Positions 42,536 to 51,313 of a stretch of 64,000 nt of DNA are shown here, in pieces. The notes beneath the pieces are model-generated. The model had not been told where the DNA came from. It searched no databases and saw only the letters and a program-made list of their open reading frames with translations. The DNA is from Marinifilum breve (lineage in GTDB: Bacteria; Bacteroidota; Bacteroidia; Bacteroidales; Marinifilaceae), in assembly GCF_003202155.1 (NCBI RefSeq), contig NZ_QFLI01000012.1:62001-126000 (forward strand), read 5' to 3'. Within the stretch, counting starts at the first letter, position 1. Every line of letters starts with the position of its first letter. A program made the position numbers and the translations under genes.

Positions 42536-43024
42536 TTATTCTTCGTTATCTTTAGTTTTGTCCTTGCTATTTCCGGTTCCTGGGAAATAATGCTTCAAGC
42601 CATCATACAAAGGCTTTGCTCCAGGAACTCCATCTTTTGATGCTTGCTTGATATAATTGTAAAAACTCAACATGGAAGAGTAAGCCTCACTACCACATAA
42701 AGTGGCCGTATCATTAAGCATACTTACCAATTGTTCAAGGTCTCGGGCTATGGAATGCAATAGCTTCCAAGCCTCCATATCAACCTTCACCTCGTCCATT
42801 TTAATGTATGAAGGTGCTAATGTTGGATTTTTTCCGACTCCTTCGTAGGAACGCTCAACAAAATCCATCATGTGTTCTCCCAACTTTGGCAGATCTTTTT
42901 TCTGTTTCGGCGACAGAGCGATTAATAAAGTACTTAACTCTGTTTTTAATCCCGTAAGATTGGTTTCAATGGCTTCTCGTTTGGGGTCATCTACTACCAG
43001 ATTTATTCTATTTTCAATAGTCAT
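42536..43024 (-). CDS. conserved protein of unknown function, 162 residues
   Basis: The protein is all-helical by eye, without a signal peptide. It starts with MTIENRINLVVDDPKREAIE, has ALSPKQKKDLPKLGEHMMDFVERS, then KMDEVKVDMEAWKLLHSIARDLEQL, and a charged tail GNSKDKTKDNEE. I do not recognise a characterised family. It is a single gene between two secreted-adhesin transcription units and is probably cytosolic. The intact frame and balanced composition support a real gene. Confidence 0.75.
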   Translation of the reverse strand: MTIENRINLVVDDPKREAIETNLTGLKTELSTLLIALSPKQKKDLPKLGEHMMDFVERSYEGVGKNPTLAPSYIKMDEVKVDMEAWKLLHSIARDLEQLVSMLNDTATLCGSEAYSSMLSFYNYIKQASKDGVPGAKPLYDGLKHYFPGTGNSKDKTKDNEE

Positions 43025-43406
43025 AGTATAAATTTTATTTTGGGTTGATCATTTCTGAGCAAATCAACTGTAGGATGATAAAATAATATTATTGGAATCA
43101 GTAAGCTTAGGTTATTTCGCTTACATTCTAAATTCCAATAGAGTAGGATAGATTAAAGGTAGTAGTTTAAATTATTTTATATTCAATTAAGGCAAATAAA
43201 TACAAAGCTTTTACAGTAAACTATCTATAAATCATGTCATCTTGTCAAACGTGTTTGTCAAGTACTGTTTTTTGTTGATTACAATCACCATACCAACACC
43301 ACAAAAACCTGTAAACTAGGCAGTCTAATAGAATTTTTCGATACATTAACTATTCAACATACAAAATCACCGCCTTTATTATACATTCATTACTTCTTAT
43401 CGTAGC
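43025..43406. other. gene-free region with an operator-like palindrome
   Basis: These 382 bp have no gene. The only structure seen is an imperfect palindrome CTTGTCAAAC-GT-GTTTGTCAAG at 43241-43262 (one mismatch per arm), about 220 bp before the 162-residue gene. It may be a regulator site or a weak hairpin after the 1327-residue gene. Confidence 0.35.
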
Positions 43407-46400
43407 CTAATAAAATATTCCGATAGGTTTTGGCTCGGTTTTTACCTGAACATCTAAACTAGTTTGGCATGATTTAGAATCCCGAACAGTAACAGTATAG
43501 GTTCGAGGTGCCAATCCATTCACATGATCTATATTCAAAGCTGCATCATGATTCCAAAGATAATCATACTCAGCACCTGTTATACGAGGTGTTCCACCTG
43601 AAGCTTCCACCTTAATTTCTCCATCTGTTCCATCCGAACAAAGATTTGACTCTGCTGCCTTCAGAGATACAATAGGATTTGGATTGACCTGAATTCCACT
43701 CACACTTTGAGTTGCACTACAATTGTTATTGGAAACTACCTCTAATGTGTAAGTTCGAGATGATAATACATTGGTTACAGGAACTGCTTTTACACTAAGT
43801 CCAGCTCCAATAATTTCAGAGGAAGGACTCCAGTTGTAAGTTGGACTTATGGCATTAGACACATTGGCAGTTAAATTAATCTCTGCCCCACTACAAACCT
43901 CTGTTTGACTAGCTACCAAACTATTAATAACAGGAGTGGATTTAACTGTTACCACAACATCATCCGACGACTCACATGCTTTACCAACTCCGTCGGAAAC
44001 GGTAAGCGTATAGGTATATACCCCTGCTGGTACATTAGGTGATATTGTAGGATTCTCACTATTCAAATCCATATCGGTTAATCCTAAGGCTTTATCACAA
44101 GTCCATTCGTAGACAATTCCTCCGGTACCATTCAATGTTCTGGATGTTTCTTTTTCACACATTTCAAAATCACTACCTGCATTAGCCTTTAAGTCAGTAG
44201 GTGCAGGTATATTGATTTCAACATCTTTCGAACTACATGAAAACTTATCTTTTATTGTAACGGTATGAGGACCTACCGTATAGGACCCTTGAAACTTATT
44301 CGGTTCTTGAAAATCTCCTCCATCTAATGAATACAAATAATTAAGAGGATCCAAACCGTCTTTTAATTCAATAATGATTGTAGAAATGGCAGCACCTCCC
44401 CCACAAGTTACATTGGAAATTGCATTAGCCTTAATTTCTCCGACATCTAGTATGTCTATCTTTTTTCTGAAATAGTCAGAGTCATCGGTACTACAAGGAC
44501 ACCCTCTTAGCACCTCAAACAAAATATCTTTGGCTCCAGAAACTTCGTCACTAGCCATATAATAAATCTTGATTTCAGATTGACCGGGAGCAAATGTTAT
44601 ATCTTCTGGAAAGTTGCCAATTTTGGTACCACTCTCGGTTACTTCGAAGTAATCAGTCCCATTGACTGCAGTTCCTGAAATATTTACATGAAAGGTATAC
44701 GCTTCGGTTAAGTTTTCTTTCCTGGTAAAACTAATGTAACTCTTGTCGCAACCACGATACATCACCTCCTTATCACCGTCCAAACCATCCAATTTATTTT
44801 CAACTGTCACCTCATTGGACTTGAAACTTTTGGCTTCTAAGAAAACGGCAGAATCAAAATTATCATCTGCAACATCCGCAATTGCCAATTTAATATGATA
44901 TGTTTCACATTTTTTTACATCATAAGTTGCTGTTAAAATTACAGTACGACCATCGTATTCAATATCATAAGATCCTGCCGTATTATACACATCTCGTATT
45001 CTTCCCCCTTGATAAACAATTCTCTCCCGACTTTGATTATCAACATACAAATGTGAATTTATTGGAGAACAAGCAGTTTTGTCAACCCAATTTGTTTCCC
45101 TATAATATGTTCCCCTCCAATCACTAAATGCACCATTAGGATCATAAACTCTTCTTACCGAAGTCCTATCCCTTTCATATCCATGAACTGTACTAATCAT
45201 TACAGGTGTTACACCATCATCTAACAAGGCAATATTTTCAGCTTGAGCCTTTGTTCCATCATTAATTTCAGGACCACTCAATAAAAATGCAAATACATCA
45301 TTAAAATTACTACATGCATATTCAGCATATTCCTCAGATGCAAATATATATCTAAATTCTACTTTGTTACCTGCCGGAGTAAAATCAAACTCCAGAACTG
45401 ATGCATCATTTGTTGCTTGTCCTGCTATTCTTGTTAAATCTGTATCGCCAGCTCCTCCAAATCCCGTTGAGGTTTCACTGTCATCATTTTCTCCAACAGC
45501 ATCTGTAACATTACCTGTAGAAAGAATAATCCCCTCTGCCAATGGAAAATCCGAACTTCCTTTATTAAAATAGCCAATTTGCCTGCTATCTCCTGTAAAC
45601 CTAATATTATCTGCAGTCAAACATCCGGTTACCAAAACATTTTGAACCAAATCTTCCGGAGAAGTTCCAATGCTCGGATCTTGCGTATTTATTTCAATAG
45701 GTTCTGTTGAAGGTGTATCATCTTCTTCAACTGTCACTTTCACATTAATTGCAGCAGTATTTCCGCTGGCATCACGCACTGTAAGGATCACATTATTAAC
45801 ACCAACATCAGAAGTCGTAAAATTTGATTTATTCAAACTTCGAGTAGTTACACCACAATTATCAATAAAACCAGGATCTACATCATCAGGAGATAGACTA
45901 GCATTTCCTGATTTATCTAATTTTATAGTAGTTTCAACCGTTGTATGATTTAAAACTGAAGATTTTGAGAATACCTGTCTCGTGATTCCTGCATCAGTCG
46001 ATTCCCATTCCAGCTCTACAACTGCTCCTCCTCCATTTTCGTAAAACTCTAATACTATTGAGTGCTGGCCTTTTGTTAGATTCCTAGTTGAGTTATCAAC
46101 CGTTGGTCCATGATCAGTCCAATTGTTAATCACTCTTGTTCCATCAATATATAGACGAACACCATCATCCGATCTTGTATAAAATGTATAATTGCCAGTT
46201 TCTGGAATTACAAAATTACCACTGTATCGAATCGAATATTGGTCATTTCCTAAAAGGCTTGTATTTGGAGATCCTCCACCCCAATCGGTATGAGCCTCAT
46301 CAACCGATTCAGTATACTTCAAATCGCTTAAAGTTCGCTCATCATGATACTCTGCATTTAAATTCAATAGTGATGGAGCCACATTATCTTCTACGGTAAC

Positions 46401-47390
46401 ATTCGCAATACAAGTTGATTCATTTCCATCTTCATCCTCAACCGTTAAGGTAACAGTATTTGCACCAACATCAGAACAGTCAAAATTGGATTTATCTATA
46501 CTTAGAATCAAATCTGCATCTGCTGTTTCAACATCGTTACTACCATTATTAATGTCATCAGCAGAAATACTAGCATTTCCAGCAGCATCTAATTGAACAG
46601 TTAGGTCTTTACAATTGGCTATCGGAGAGTTTCCAACTCTAGCTACAATATTTAATGAATAATCCTCAACCTCACCTTTAAAACCAATATCACAACTATT
46701 TGGGTAATTATTCGCTCTAATTGCAGAAACTCTCATTCGAGTTACCCCTTCCAAAGCAATAGTTGGAATCGTAATACTAATTGGTGAACTTCCTGTTAAG
46801 CCATCAGAATTTGTATTACCTAAGTTGTATTGTTCCCCAGAATCATTAAAATTACCATTTTGATTCCAGTCAATCCATACTCTTGTCCAAACATCACGCC
46901 CATTATCTGGTGTATTAACACTTACACTTAAGTCATAACTTCTACCGGTTACAATTGAAGTATTAATTCCAGTATTATCAGTATAGGAAGGATTTCCAGA
47001 TGTAGATTCATTAATGGTATTAAAGCTTACATTGGTAATTCCAAATCTATTGTTATTTTGACCATAAGAGGAACAATAACTACTTGCACCGCCCGCAATC
47101 AAAGTAACCGTTTCAGGTCCAGAATATCCTTCTGCATAACTGAAATAGTACAATTCATAATCTCCAGCTCTTAAGCCATTAAAATTTACAACATTCCAAC
47201 TTTGCCAATCTCCATTCAATCTAATAATTTTGCCTCCGCTTACAGGCCAATCCACGGATATACTACCATCATAACTCGTAGCAGAACTCGGATGCGTAAC
47301 ATTAGCAGTCTGCGCAGCTAGAAAATTACTTATCAAACAAAAAACACATAAAACAAAAGCTCTTCGCAGGAAAGACTGTAAGTAGGACAT
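43407..47390 (-). CDS. large secreted modular adhesin (GEVED, PA14, choice-of-anchor L, PKD domains)
   Basis: The 1327 residues have a signal peptide ending near FLAAQT. Domains in order: a beta domain; a GEVED domain (VWIDWNQNGNFNDSGEQYNL ... GEVEDYSL, about 165-260); an HYR/cadherin-like piece; PA14 (RSDDGVRLYIDGTRVINNW, about 355-470); choice-of-anchor L (LAEGIILSTGNV, FRYIFASEEYAEYAC, FNDVFAFLLSG, about 580-850); a Calx-beta-like domain; a SprB-like repeat (YLYSLDGGDFQ); and three PKD/Ig-like domains. It ends in VQVKTEPKPIGIFY with no T9SS sorting domain. It has its own promoter candidate. It is likely a surface adhesin binding glycans; export without a visible sorting domain is unexplained. 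Confidence 0.85.
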   Translation of the reverse strand: MSYLQSFLRRAFVLCVFCLISNFLAAQTANVTHPSSATSYDGSISVDWPVSGGKIIRLNGDWQSWNVVNFNGLRAGDYELYYFSYAEGYSGPETVTLIAGGASSYCSSYGQNNNRFGITNVSFNTINESTSGNPSYTDNTGINTSIVTGRSYDLSVSVNTPDNGRDVWTRVWIDWNQNGNFNDSGEQYNLGNTNSDGLTGSSPISITIPTIALEGVTRMRVSAIRANNYPNSCDIGFKGEVEDYSLNIVARVGNSPIANCKDLTVQLDAAGNASISADDINNGSNDVETADADLILSIDKSNFDCSDVGANTVTLTVEDEDGNESTCIANVTVEDNVAPSLLNLNAEYHDERTLSDLKYTESVDEAHTDWGGGSPNTSLLGNDQYSIRYSGNFVIPETGNYTFYTRSDDGVRLYIDGTRVINNWTDHGPTVDNSTRNLTKGQHSIVLEFYENGGGAVVELEWESTDAGITRQVFSKSSVLNHTTVETTIKLDKSGNASLSPDDVDPGFIDNCGVTTRSLNKSNFTTSDVGVNNVILTVRDASGNTAAINVKVTVEEDDTPSTEPIEINTQDPSIGTSPEDLVQNVLVTGCLTADNIRFTGDSRQIGYFNKGSSDFPLAEGIILSTGNVTDAVGENDDSETSTGFGGAGDTDLTRIAGQATNDASVLEFDFTPAGNKVEFRYIFASEEYAEYACSNFNDVFAFLLSGPEINDGTKAQAENIALLDDGVTPVMISTVHGYERDRTSVRRVYDPNGAFSDWRGTYYRETNWVDKTACSPINSHLYVDNQSRERIVYQGGRIRDVYNTAGSYDIEYDGRTVILTATYDVKKCETYHIKLAIADVADDNFDSAVFLEAKSFKSNEVTVENKLDGLDGDKEVMYRGCDKSYISFTRKENLTEAYTFHVNISGTAVNGTDYFEVTESGTKIGNFPEDITFAPGQSEIKIYYMASDEVSGAKDILFEVLRGCPCSTDDSDYFRKKIDILDVGEIKANAISNVTCGGGAAISTIIIELKDGLDPLNYLYSLDGGDFQEPNKFQGSYTVGPHTVTIKDKFSCSSKDVEINIPAPTDLKANAGSDFEMCEKETSRTLNGTGGIVYEWTCDKALGLTDMDLNSENPTISPNVPAGVYTYTLTVSDGVGKACESSDDVVVTVKSTPVINSLVASQTEVCSGAEINLTANVSNAISPTYNWSPSSEIIGAGLSVKAVPVTNVLSSRTYTLEVVSNNNCSATQSVSGIQVNPNPIVSLKAAESNLCSDGTDGEIKVEASGGTPRITGAEYDYLWNHDAALNIDHVNGLAPRTYTVTVRDSKSCQTSLDVQVKTEPKPIGIFY

Positions 47391-47435
47391 AACAGAAGGC
47401 TTGACAATTAACTTTATTAAAAATTAAACAATTGC

Positions 47436-47443
47436 CAAAAATA
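47436..47443 (-). promoter_or_regulatory. candidate -7 promoter element of the 1327-residue adhesin gene
   Basis: Read on the minus strand this is TATTTTTG (TAnnTTTG) 46 bp before the ATG. The upstream box is not clear. Confidence 0.4.
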
Positions 47444-47535
47444 AAAGAAAATTACAGACTCTTAGATGTGCTTATATCTATTTATTCATTTTTTATCAAA
47501 AAAAATAAAAAAATAACCATCTAGTTCCTCTATTA

Positions 47536-49497
47536 CTACTCATGATAAATTCCAAAAGGAACCGGAATTGTATTTACTGTAATTTTTGTACTAGCCGATA
47601 TTTGAAGTGTTGGATCTCCAGCCATTCCTCCATATTCTACGATATATCCCTTTGGCTGATATACTCCACTATCAGCTCCAGTTATAGATAAATCATTCCA
47701 TGAGCCATCAATACCTACTGTAGGATCTGTTATGTGTGCATAATCTTCGTTACCAGCCTGATTTGGTTCACCAGTATTCCAAAATGCCCAATTCGGAGAA
47801 CTTCCTCCTGCGGTACCATTCCAAAAAACAGTTCCAGACTCAGGACCAGTAACCCACCTCCATTCACCCTCAACTGCAGCATCACTCGCACCAATCCAAC
47901 CTGCTCCATTAATTTGTGAACCTGCCAAATCCGACTCTTCCTGAGAAGTAAGTGTGGCTAAATACCCTTGAAGACCATAATAAGATCTTAAGGCAGCCGC
48001 ATCGCGAGCGTCATCCCAACGAATTCCTACATCAGGTACGAACTCATAAAAGTGACCTGTTTGAGCTAAAAAATTTGCCTGTTGAAGCGTTATTGTAAAG
48101 GTTCGCTCACCCAAACTTGGAGAAGCATTACTGTTCGAATACATCACTGCTGAAATTGCAGCTTCAAATTCTGCAAATGTAGCCGGGCCTGTTAAGGTTA
48201 TTTTCCCAGAAGATACATCCCAACTGCTTGAGATATTTGCTTGAGAACCTGATAAACTTAAAACATCCTCACCTGATACATATCCTCCCGAAATTTGAAT
48301 AGACATCTCTTCAAGAGTGGTATCCGTAACATCCGGATCTGTAATTGATATTGATTCTACTACTGAAATTTGAGGATCTCCCGTACAAAAGCTTTGATCC
48401 CCCGAAGCCGTTATCACAGGTGGGGCACTAGAGGTAGAAGTCCCTGAAACAACAATATTATCAATATAGTGGTGTTCATCCGTGTAAGTATTTCTCATAC
48501 GCACTCTTAAAACCAAACTACTCCCATTAAAAACACCAGCACAAGATTTTACAGGTATAACATCATCTGTAAAGTATGGATTGGACTGAAAACGCACAAA
48601 ACCAGCTCCATCAAGAGAATAAAGCACTTCTATATAATCGTTTGTTTCCAATGAGTTTCCTCCTGAATCAAACCATGATCCAATATCCATATTTACTTTT
48701 ACATCTTTATAATCTGAAATATTTATAGTATTTGAAGTCCATATCGCAACATTATCAACATCAGTAGCTACCAATCCCGAACCTCCTGATCCATTCTGAG
48801 GATAATTTCTTACACCAATCGTCCCTTGTCCGTTATTACTGACTGACCATCCCTGATTTATTCCTTCAAAGTTCTCAGTCCATATATTATCAGAACCATT
48901 AGCACAAGGACTTAAAGTTGCATCTGTTGAATAAGAAATTTCCAAATTATCAATAAAAACATATTCATTAGGTTCCCAGTCTCCCCAACTTAATGTATTA
49001 GTATTTATAAACCTAACAGTCGTATTTGACGAAATATAAGCTGATATATCCAGATTAAAGACACCATTTTGCGTTCCTTTAAATGATCCTATCGTAACAA
49101 ATGGTCCATTCAGCGCACTAGATACCTGAACATTCAATTCCTCACCACTTCCTCCACTTTGATCGAGTCTAACAGTTTCCCAATTAAACCTAAGGCTAGC
49201 AGAAGTAGCACCAACACTATTAAGATTAAATGTTCTTTTTACCCATTGACTATTTCTAGAAATATCTTCAAATCTTAAACGCGATCCATTAACCTGAATT
49301 CGACCTCCTGTTGCACCATTCGAATCATTAGATTCAATCCAATTGGTACTCCAATTCTGAGTTCCATCATTGTTATCATACCTTCGCAGTCCAAACTCAT
49401 CACGCACGGTTTCCTGAGCGAAAATTAAATTCGCATTAAATAATAGATAAGCTAAACCGATAAAAGACTTTAATCTTAATAAAGTAGAAAAACGCAT
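47536..49497 (-). CDS. secreted C-type-lectin-domain modular protein
   Basis: The 653 residues have a signal peptide (ends near LIFAQ). Two related jelly-roll domains follow, each ending in a 'YIDN' pattern (YVFIDNLEISYS; HHYIDNIVVSG). Next is a cadherin-like module (ISITDPDVTDTTLEEMSIQI ... ISAVMYSNSNASPSLGERTF). The C-type lectin fold is at about 490-640: GHFYEFV, WDDARDAAALRSYYGLQGYLATLTSQEE, GWIGASDAAVEGEWRWVTG, FWNTGEPNQAGNEDYAHI, SWNDL. It ends in ITVNTIPVPFGIYHE, similar to the end of the 1327-residue protein, without a sorting domain. It is probably a calcium-dependent glycan-binding surface protein. Confidence 0.83.
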   Translation of the reverse strand: MRFSTLLRLKSFIGLAYLLFNANLIFAQETVRDEFGLRRYDNNDGTQNWSTNWIESNDSNGATGGRIQVNGSRLRFEDISRNSQWVKRTFNLNSVGATSASLRFNWETVRLDQSGGSGEELNVQVSSALNGPFVTIGSFKGTQNGVFNLDISAYISSNTTVRFINTNTLSWGDWEPNEYVFIDNLEISYSTDATLSPCANGSDNIWTENFEGINQGWSVSNNGQGTIGVRNYPQNGSGGSGLVATDVDNVAIWTSNTINISDYKDVKVNMDIGSWFDSGGNSLETNDYIEVLYSLDGAGFVRFQSNPYFTDDVIPVKSCAGVFNGSSLVLRVRMRNTYTDEHHYIDNIVVSGTSTSSAPPVITASGDQSFCTGDPQISVVESISITDPDVTDTTLEEMSIQISGGYVSGEDVLSLSGSQANISSSWDVSSGKITLTGPATFAEFEAAISAVMYSNSNASPSLGERTFTITLQQANFLAQTGHFYEFVPDVGIRWDDARDAAALRSYYGLQGYLATLTSQEESDLAGSQINGAGWIGASDAAVEGEWRWVTGPESGTVFWNGTAGGSSPNWAFWNTGEPNQAGNEDYAHITDPTVGIDGSWNDLSITGADSGVYQPKGYIVEYGGMAGDPTLQISASTKITVNTIPVPFGIYHE

Positions 49498-49517
49498 AAG
49501 CTAATAATTTTCAGAAC

Positions 49518-49525
49518 CAAAGATA
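49518..49525 (-). promoter_or_regulatory. candidate -7 promoter element of the lectin-domain gene
   Basis: On the minus strand this reads TATCTTTG (TAnnTTTG), 21 bp before the ATG, leaving a very short leader. Confidence 0.4.
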
Positions 49526-49621
49526 TACTTCTTCCAATTTATAAATAAATATTTCAATATTCCCACTTACGCAAGAAAAGATATTTTGTTTATTTGCAAT
49601 ATAATTCAGATAAAAATTCAG

Positions 49622-50323
49622 ATGCAACATAACAAATACAAACACATCTTCTTCGACCTTGATAGAACCTTATGGGATTTTAATGCGAATTCGGAAATTA
49701 CCTTAAACCAATTGTACCGAGATTACCAATTGCAAAACATTTTTGGAAGCTTTCTGTTTTTTAAATCACGCTTTGAATACCACAATGGCAAACTTTGGAA
49801 TGCCTATTACCAAAACAGAATCAAGAAGGAAGATTTGATGTATAGAAGGTTCTATCTGTGTTTGAAAGAATCGGGAGCAGACGATTTAGATTTGGCAAAA
49901 GAAATCGCCCAGGATTTTATTGAAATAAGCCCTTTACAAACCAAAACCTTTCCCAAGGCACATGAAATGTTACAACAACTAAAAGAAAAAGGGTACCAAT
50001 TGCATATTATTACCAATGGATTTAACGAGGTACAATACAAGAAGCTTACAAACTGCGAACTCATTTCTTATTTTACCGAAATCATAACATCGGAAGATGC
50101 CGGGGCTAACAAACCCTCACCCTTGATATTCGAATATGCATTACAAAACACAGGTGCCACAACAAGTAATAGCCTTATGATTGGTGATGACTTAAAAACC
50201 GACATAGCAGGAGCAAGAAAATCAAATATTGACCAGATCTATTTCAATTCGAATAAAACCAAACACAATGATGATGTAACTTACGAAGTCAATGAATTGA
50301 TAGAAATCACAAAAATTCTGTAA
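49622..50323 (+). CDS. HAD-family hydrolase, YjjG-like nucleotidase
   Basis: The start is placed at ATG 49622; the frame opens at 49586, but those 12 codons precede the family's usual start. The 233 residues show HAD motif I FFDLDRTLWDF (nucleophile and acid Asp), a helical cap, motif II IITNGF, the motif III Lys around GANKPSP, and motif IV MIGDDLKTDIAGARK. Length and cap match YjjG/YfnB pyrimidine nucleoside 5'-monophosphatases, which clear non-canonical nucleotides. The exact substrate is inferred. It is divergent from the lectin-domain gene. Confidence 0.88.
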   Translation: MQHNKYKHIFFDLDRTLWDFNANSEITLNQLYRDYQLQNIFGSFLFFKSRFEYHNGKLWNAYYQNRIKKEDLMYRRFYLCLKESGADDLDLAKEIAQDFIEISPLQTKTFPKAHEMLQQLKEKGYQLHIITNGFNEVQYKKLTNCELISYFTEIITSEDAGANKPSPLIFEYALQNTGATTSNSLMIGDDLKTDIAGARKSNIDQIYFNSNKTKHNDDVTYEVNELIEITKIL

Positions 50324-50425
50324 AAAGCACTCAAACCTTACAATTTAAAATTACTTTTTAAGATATTTTAACAATTCATAAGCAAAAAATGCCGAAGAGC
50401 ATGTTTTTTGCAATAAAACAAAACC

Positions 50426-50641
50426 TATATTTGCAGCGGTAATTGTGACGGACAGGCTTGGTAACCCTTCCGTTCTTTCAACATCATTAAGTTTGTATGT
50501 AACTTCCATAAAAATTCTAATGGGTTAGTAAAAGTTACAGGGTTAATAGATATACAAATGGTTAATAAAATATAGAGTTAGACTATACAAACGATGTTGA
50601 ACTTAAGGCTGTGTTTAGGGGACACAGCCTTCTTCTTTTTT
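50426..50641 (+). ncRNA. probable structured small RNA, 6S-like, with promoter and terminator
   Basis: A promoter-like TATATTTG (50426-50433) precedes about 200 nt without a frame, ended by a strong terminator (AAGGCTGTGT 50605-50614 / ACACAGCCTT 50622-50631, then TCTTCTTTTTT). Within it the two ends pair into a long rod: TTCAACATC (50477-50485) with GATGTTGAA (50593-50601), and GTTTGTAT (50491-50498) with ATACAAAC (50585-50592). An inner hairpin is GTAACTT (50499-50505) / AAGTTAC (50532-50538). Size, rod shape with a large internal unpaired region, and standalone position resemble 6S RNA as described for Bacteroidota, but this was not confirmed by alignment. Confidence 0.6.
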
Positions 50642-50647
50642 ACCTTA

Positions 50648-50802
50648 TCCACAAATGGACACGAATTCACTCGAATTTATATTACAATCTATACAAACTA
50701 CTTGTGTTAATCCAAGGATATTTTTTTTAATCCACGAATACACTCAAATACACACGAATATTTGCAGGGATTTATTTGTGTCTATTCGTGTCCATTTGTG
50801 GA
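50648..50802. repeat. inverted-repeat block flanking the GxxExxY gene (downstream side)
   Basis: TCCACAAATGGACACGAAT (50648-50666) has its perfect 19-bp inverse at 50784-50802. Between them are further relatives (ATCCACGAATACACTC, CACACGAAT). Similar words recur beyond the gene at 51205-51308. Confidence 0.75.
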
Positions 50803-50809
50803 CTTTTAT

Positions 50810-51190
50810 TTAAAGGATTATTCTTTTATACTGAAGTCGAGTTGTGCCAAAATTAATAAGTAATGCTATTTTCTTTTTTGTGGCCTTCAAATAGTTTAAA
50901 GTCTGAGAAATGTGTTCTGAGTGGATTGAATCTGTAGCTTTTAGTTCTACGATTACTTCATTAAAACACAAAAAATCAGCAATGAATTTCTTTTGCAAAA
51001 TGTTACCTCTGAATGAAATTTCCAATATTTTTTCTTTTTCAAATGGGATGAGTTTTTCGTCAAGTAAAATTGCCAAAGCTTCTTGGTAAACAGCCTCAAG
51101 AAAACCACATCCTAATTCATTGTGGACTTCCATTGCCGCACCAATAATTTGATAACATTCATCTTTGAAAGGGAATTCTTCAGAAATCAT
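50810..51190 (-). CDS. GxxExxY-family protein (PD-(D/E)XK nuclease-like)
   Basis: The 126 residues carry the name-giving motif GFLEAVY (about residues 28-34) after IIGAAMEVHNELGCG. The PDDEXK-like core follows: KKFIADFLCFNEVIVELKA (Asp and Glu-x-Lys of a nuclease-type active site), then QTLNYLKATKKKIALLINFG. These small proteins are common in Bacteroidota and some archaea; their biological role is not established. The gene sits inside repeated 'tccacaaatggacacgaat'-type sequences on both sides, which suggests that it belongs to a repeat or mobile cassette rather than to an operon. Confidence 0.88.
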   Translation of the reverse strand: MISEEFPFKDECYQIIGAAMEVHNELGCGFLEAVYQEALAILLDEKLIPFEKEKILEISFRGNILQKKFIADFLCFNEVIVELKATDSIHSEHISQTLNYLKATKKKIALLINFGTTRLQYKRIIL

Positions 51191-51204
51191 TTGTGTTTTT
51201 ATTT

Positions 51205-51308
51205 GAGTTCATTTGTGGACTTTTTTTTCGCCCTTCATCTGTCTATACTAATCCACGGATAAGAATATCAGTAGGAATTATTTGAGTAATTTTGTGTCCA
51301 TCCGTGGA
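51205..51308. repeat. inverted-repeat block flanking the GxxExxY gene (upstream side)
   Basis: The sequence contains TTCATTTGTGGAC (from about 51208) and the pair TCCACGGAT (51252-51260) / ATCCGTGGA (51300-51308). They are variants of the words on the other side of the gene. Confidence 0.65.
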
Positions 51309-51313
51309 CAACA

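Noticed and set aside
43241-43262. Strong regulator operator
   Set aside because: The palindrome is imperfect, far from the next start, and no matching regulator is known here; kept only as a note in the gene-free region.
50440-50640. SRP RNA (4.5S) or tmRNA
   Set aside because: The conserved SRP loop (GGAAG/ AGCAG type) and the tmRNA acceptor/tag features are not present; a rod with end-to-end pairing fits 6S better.
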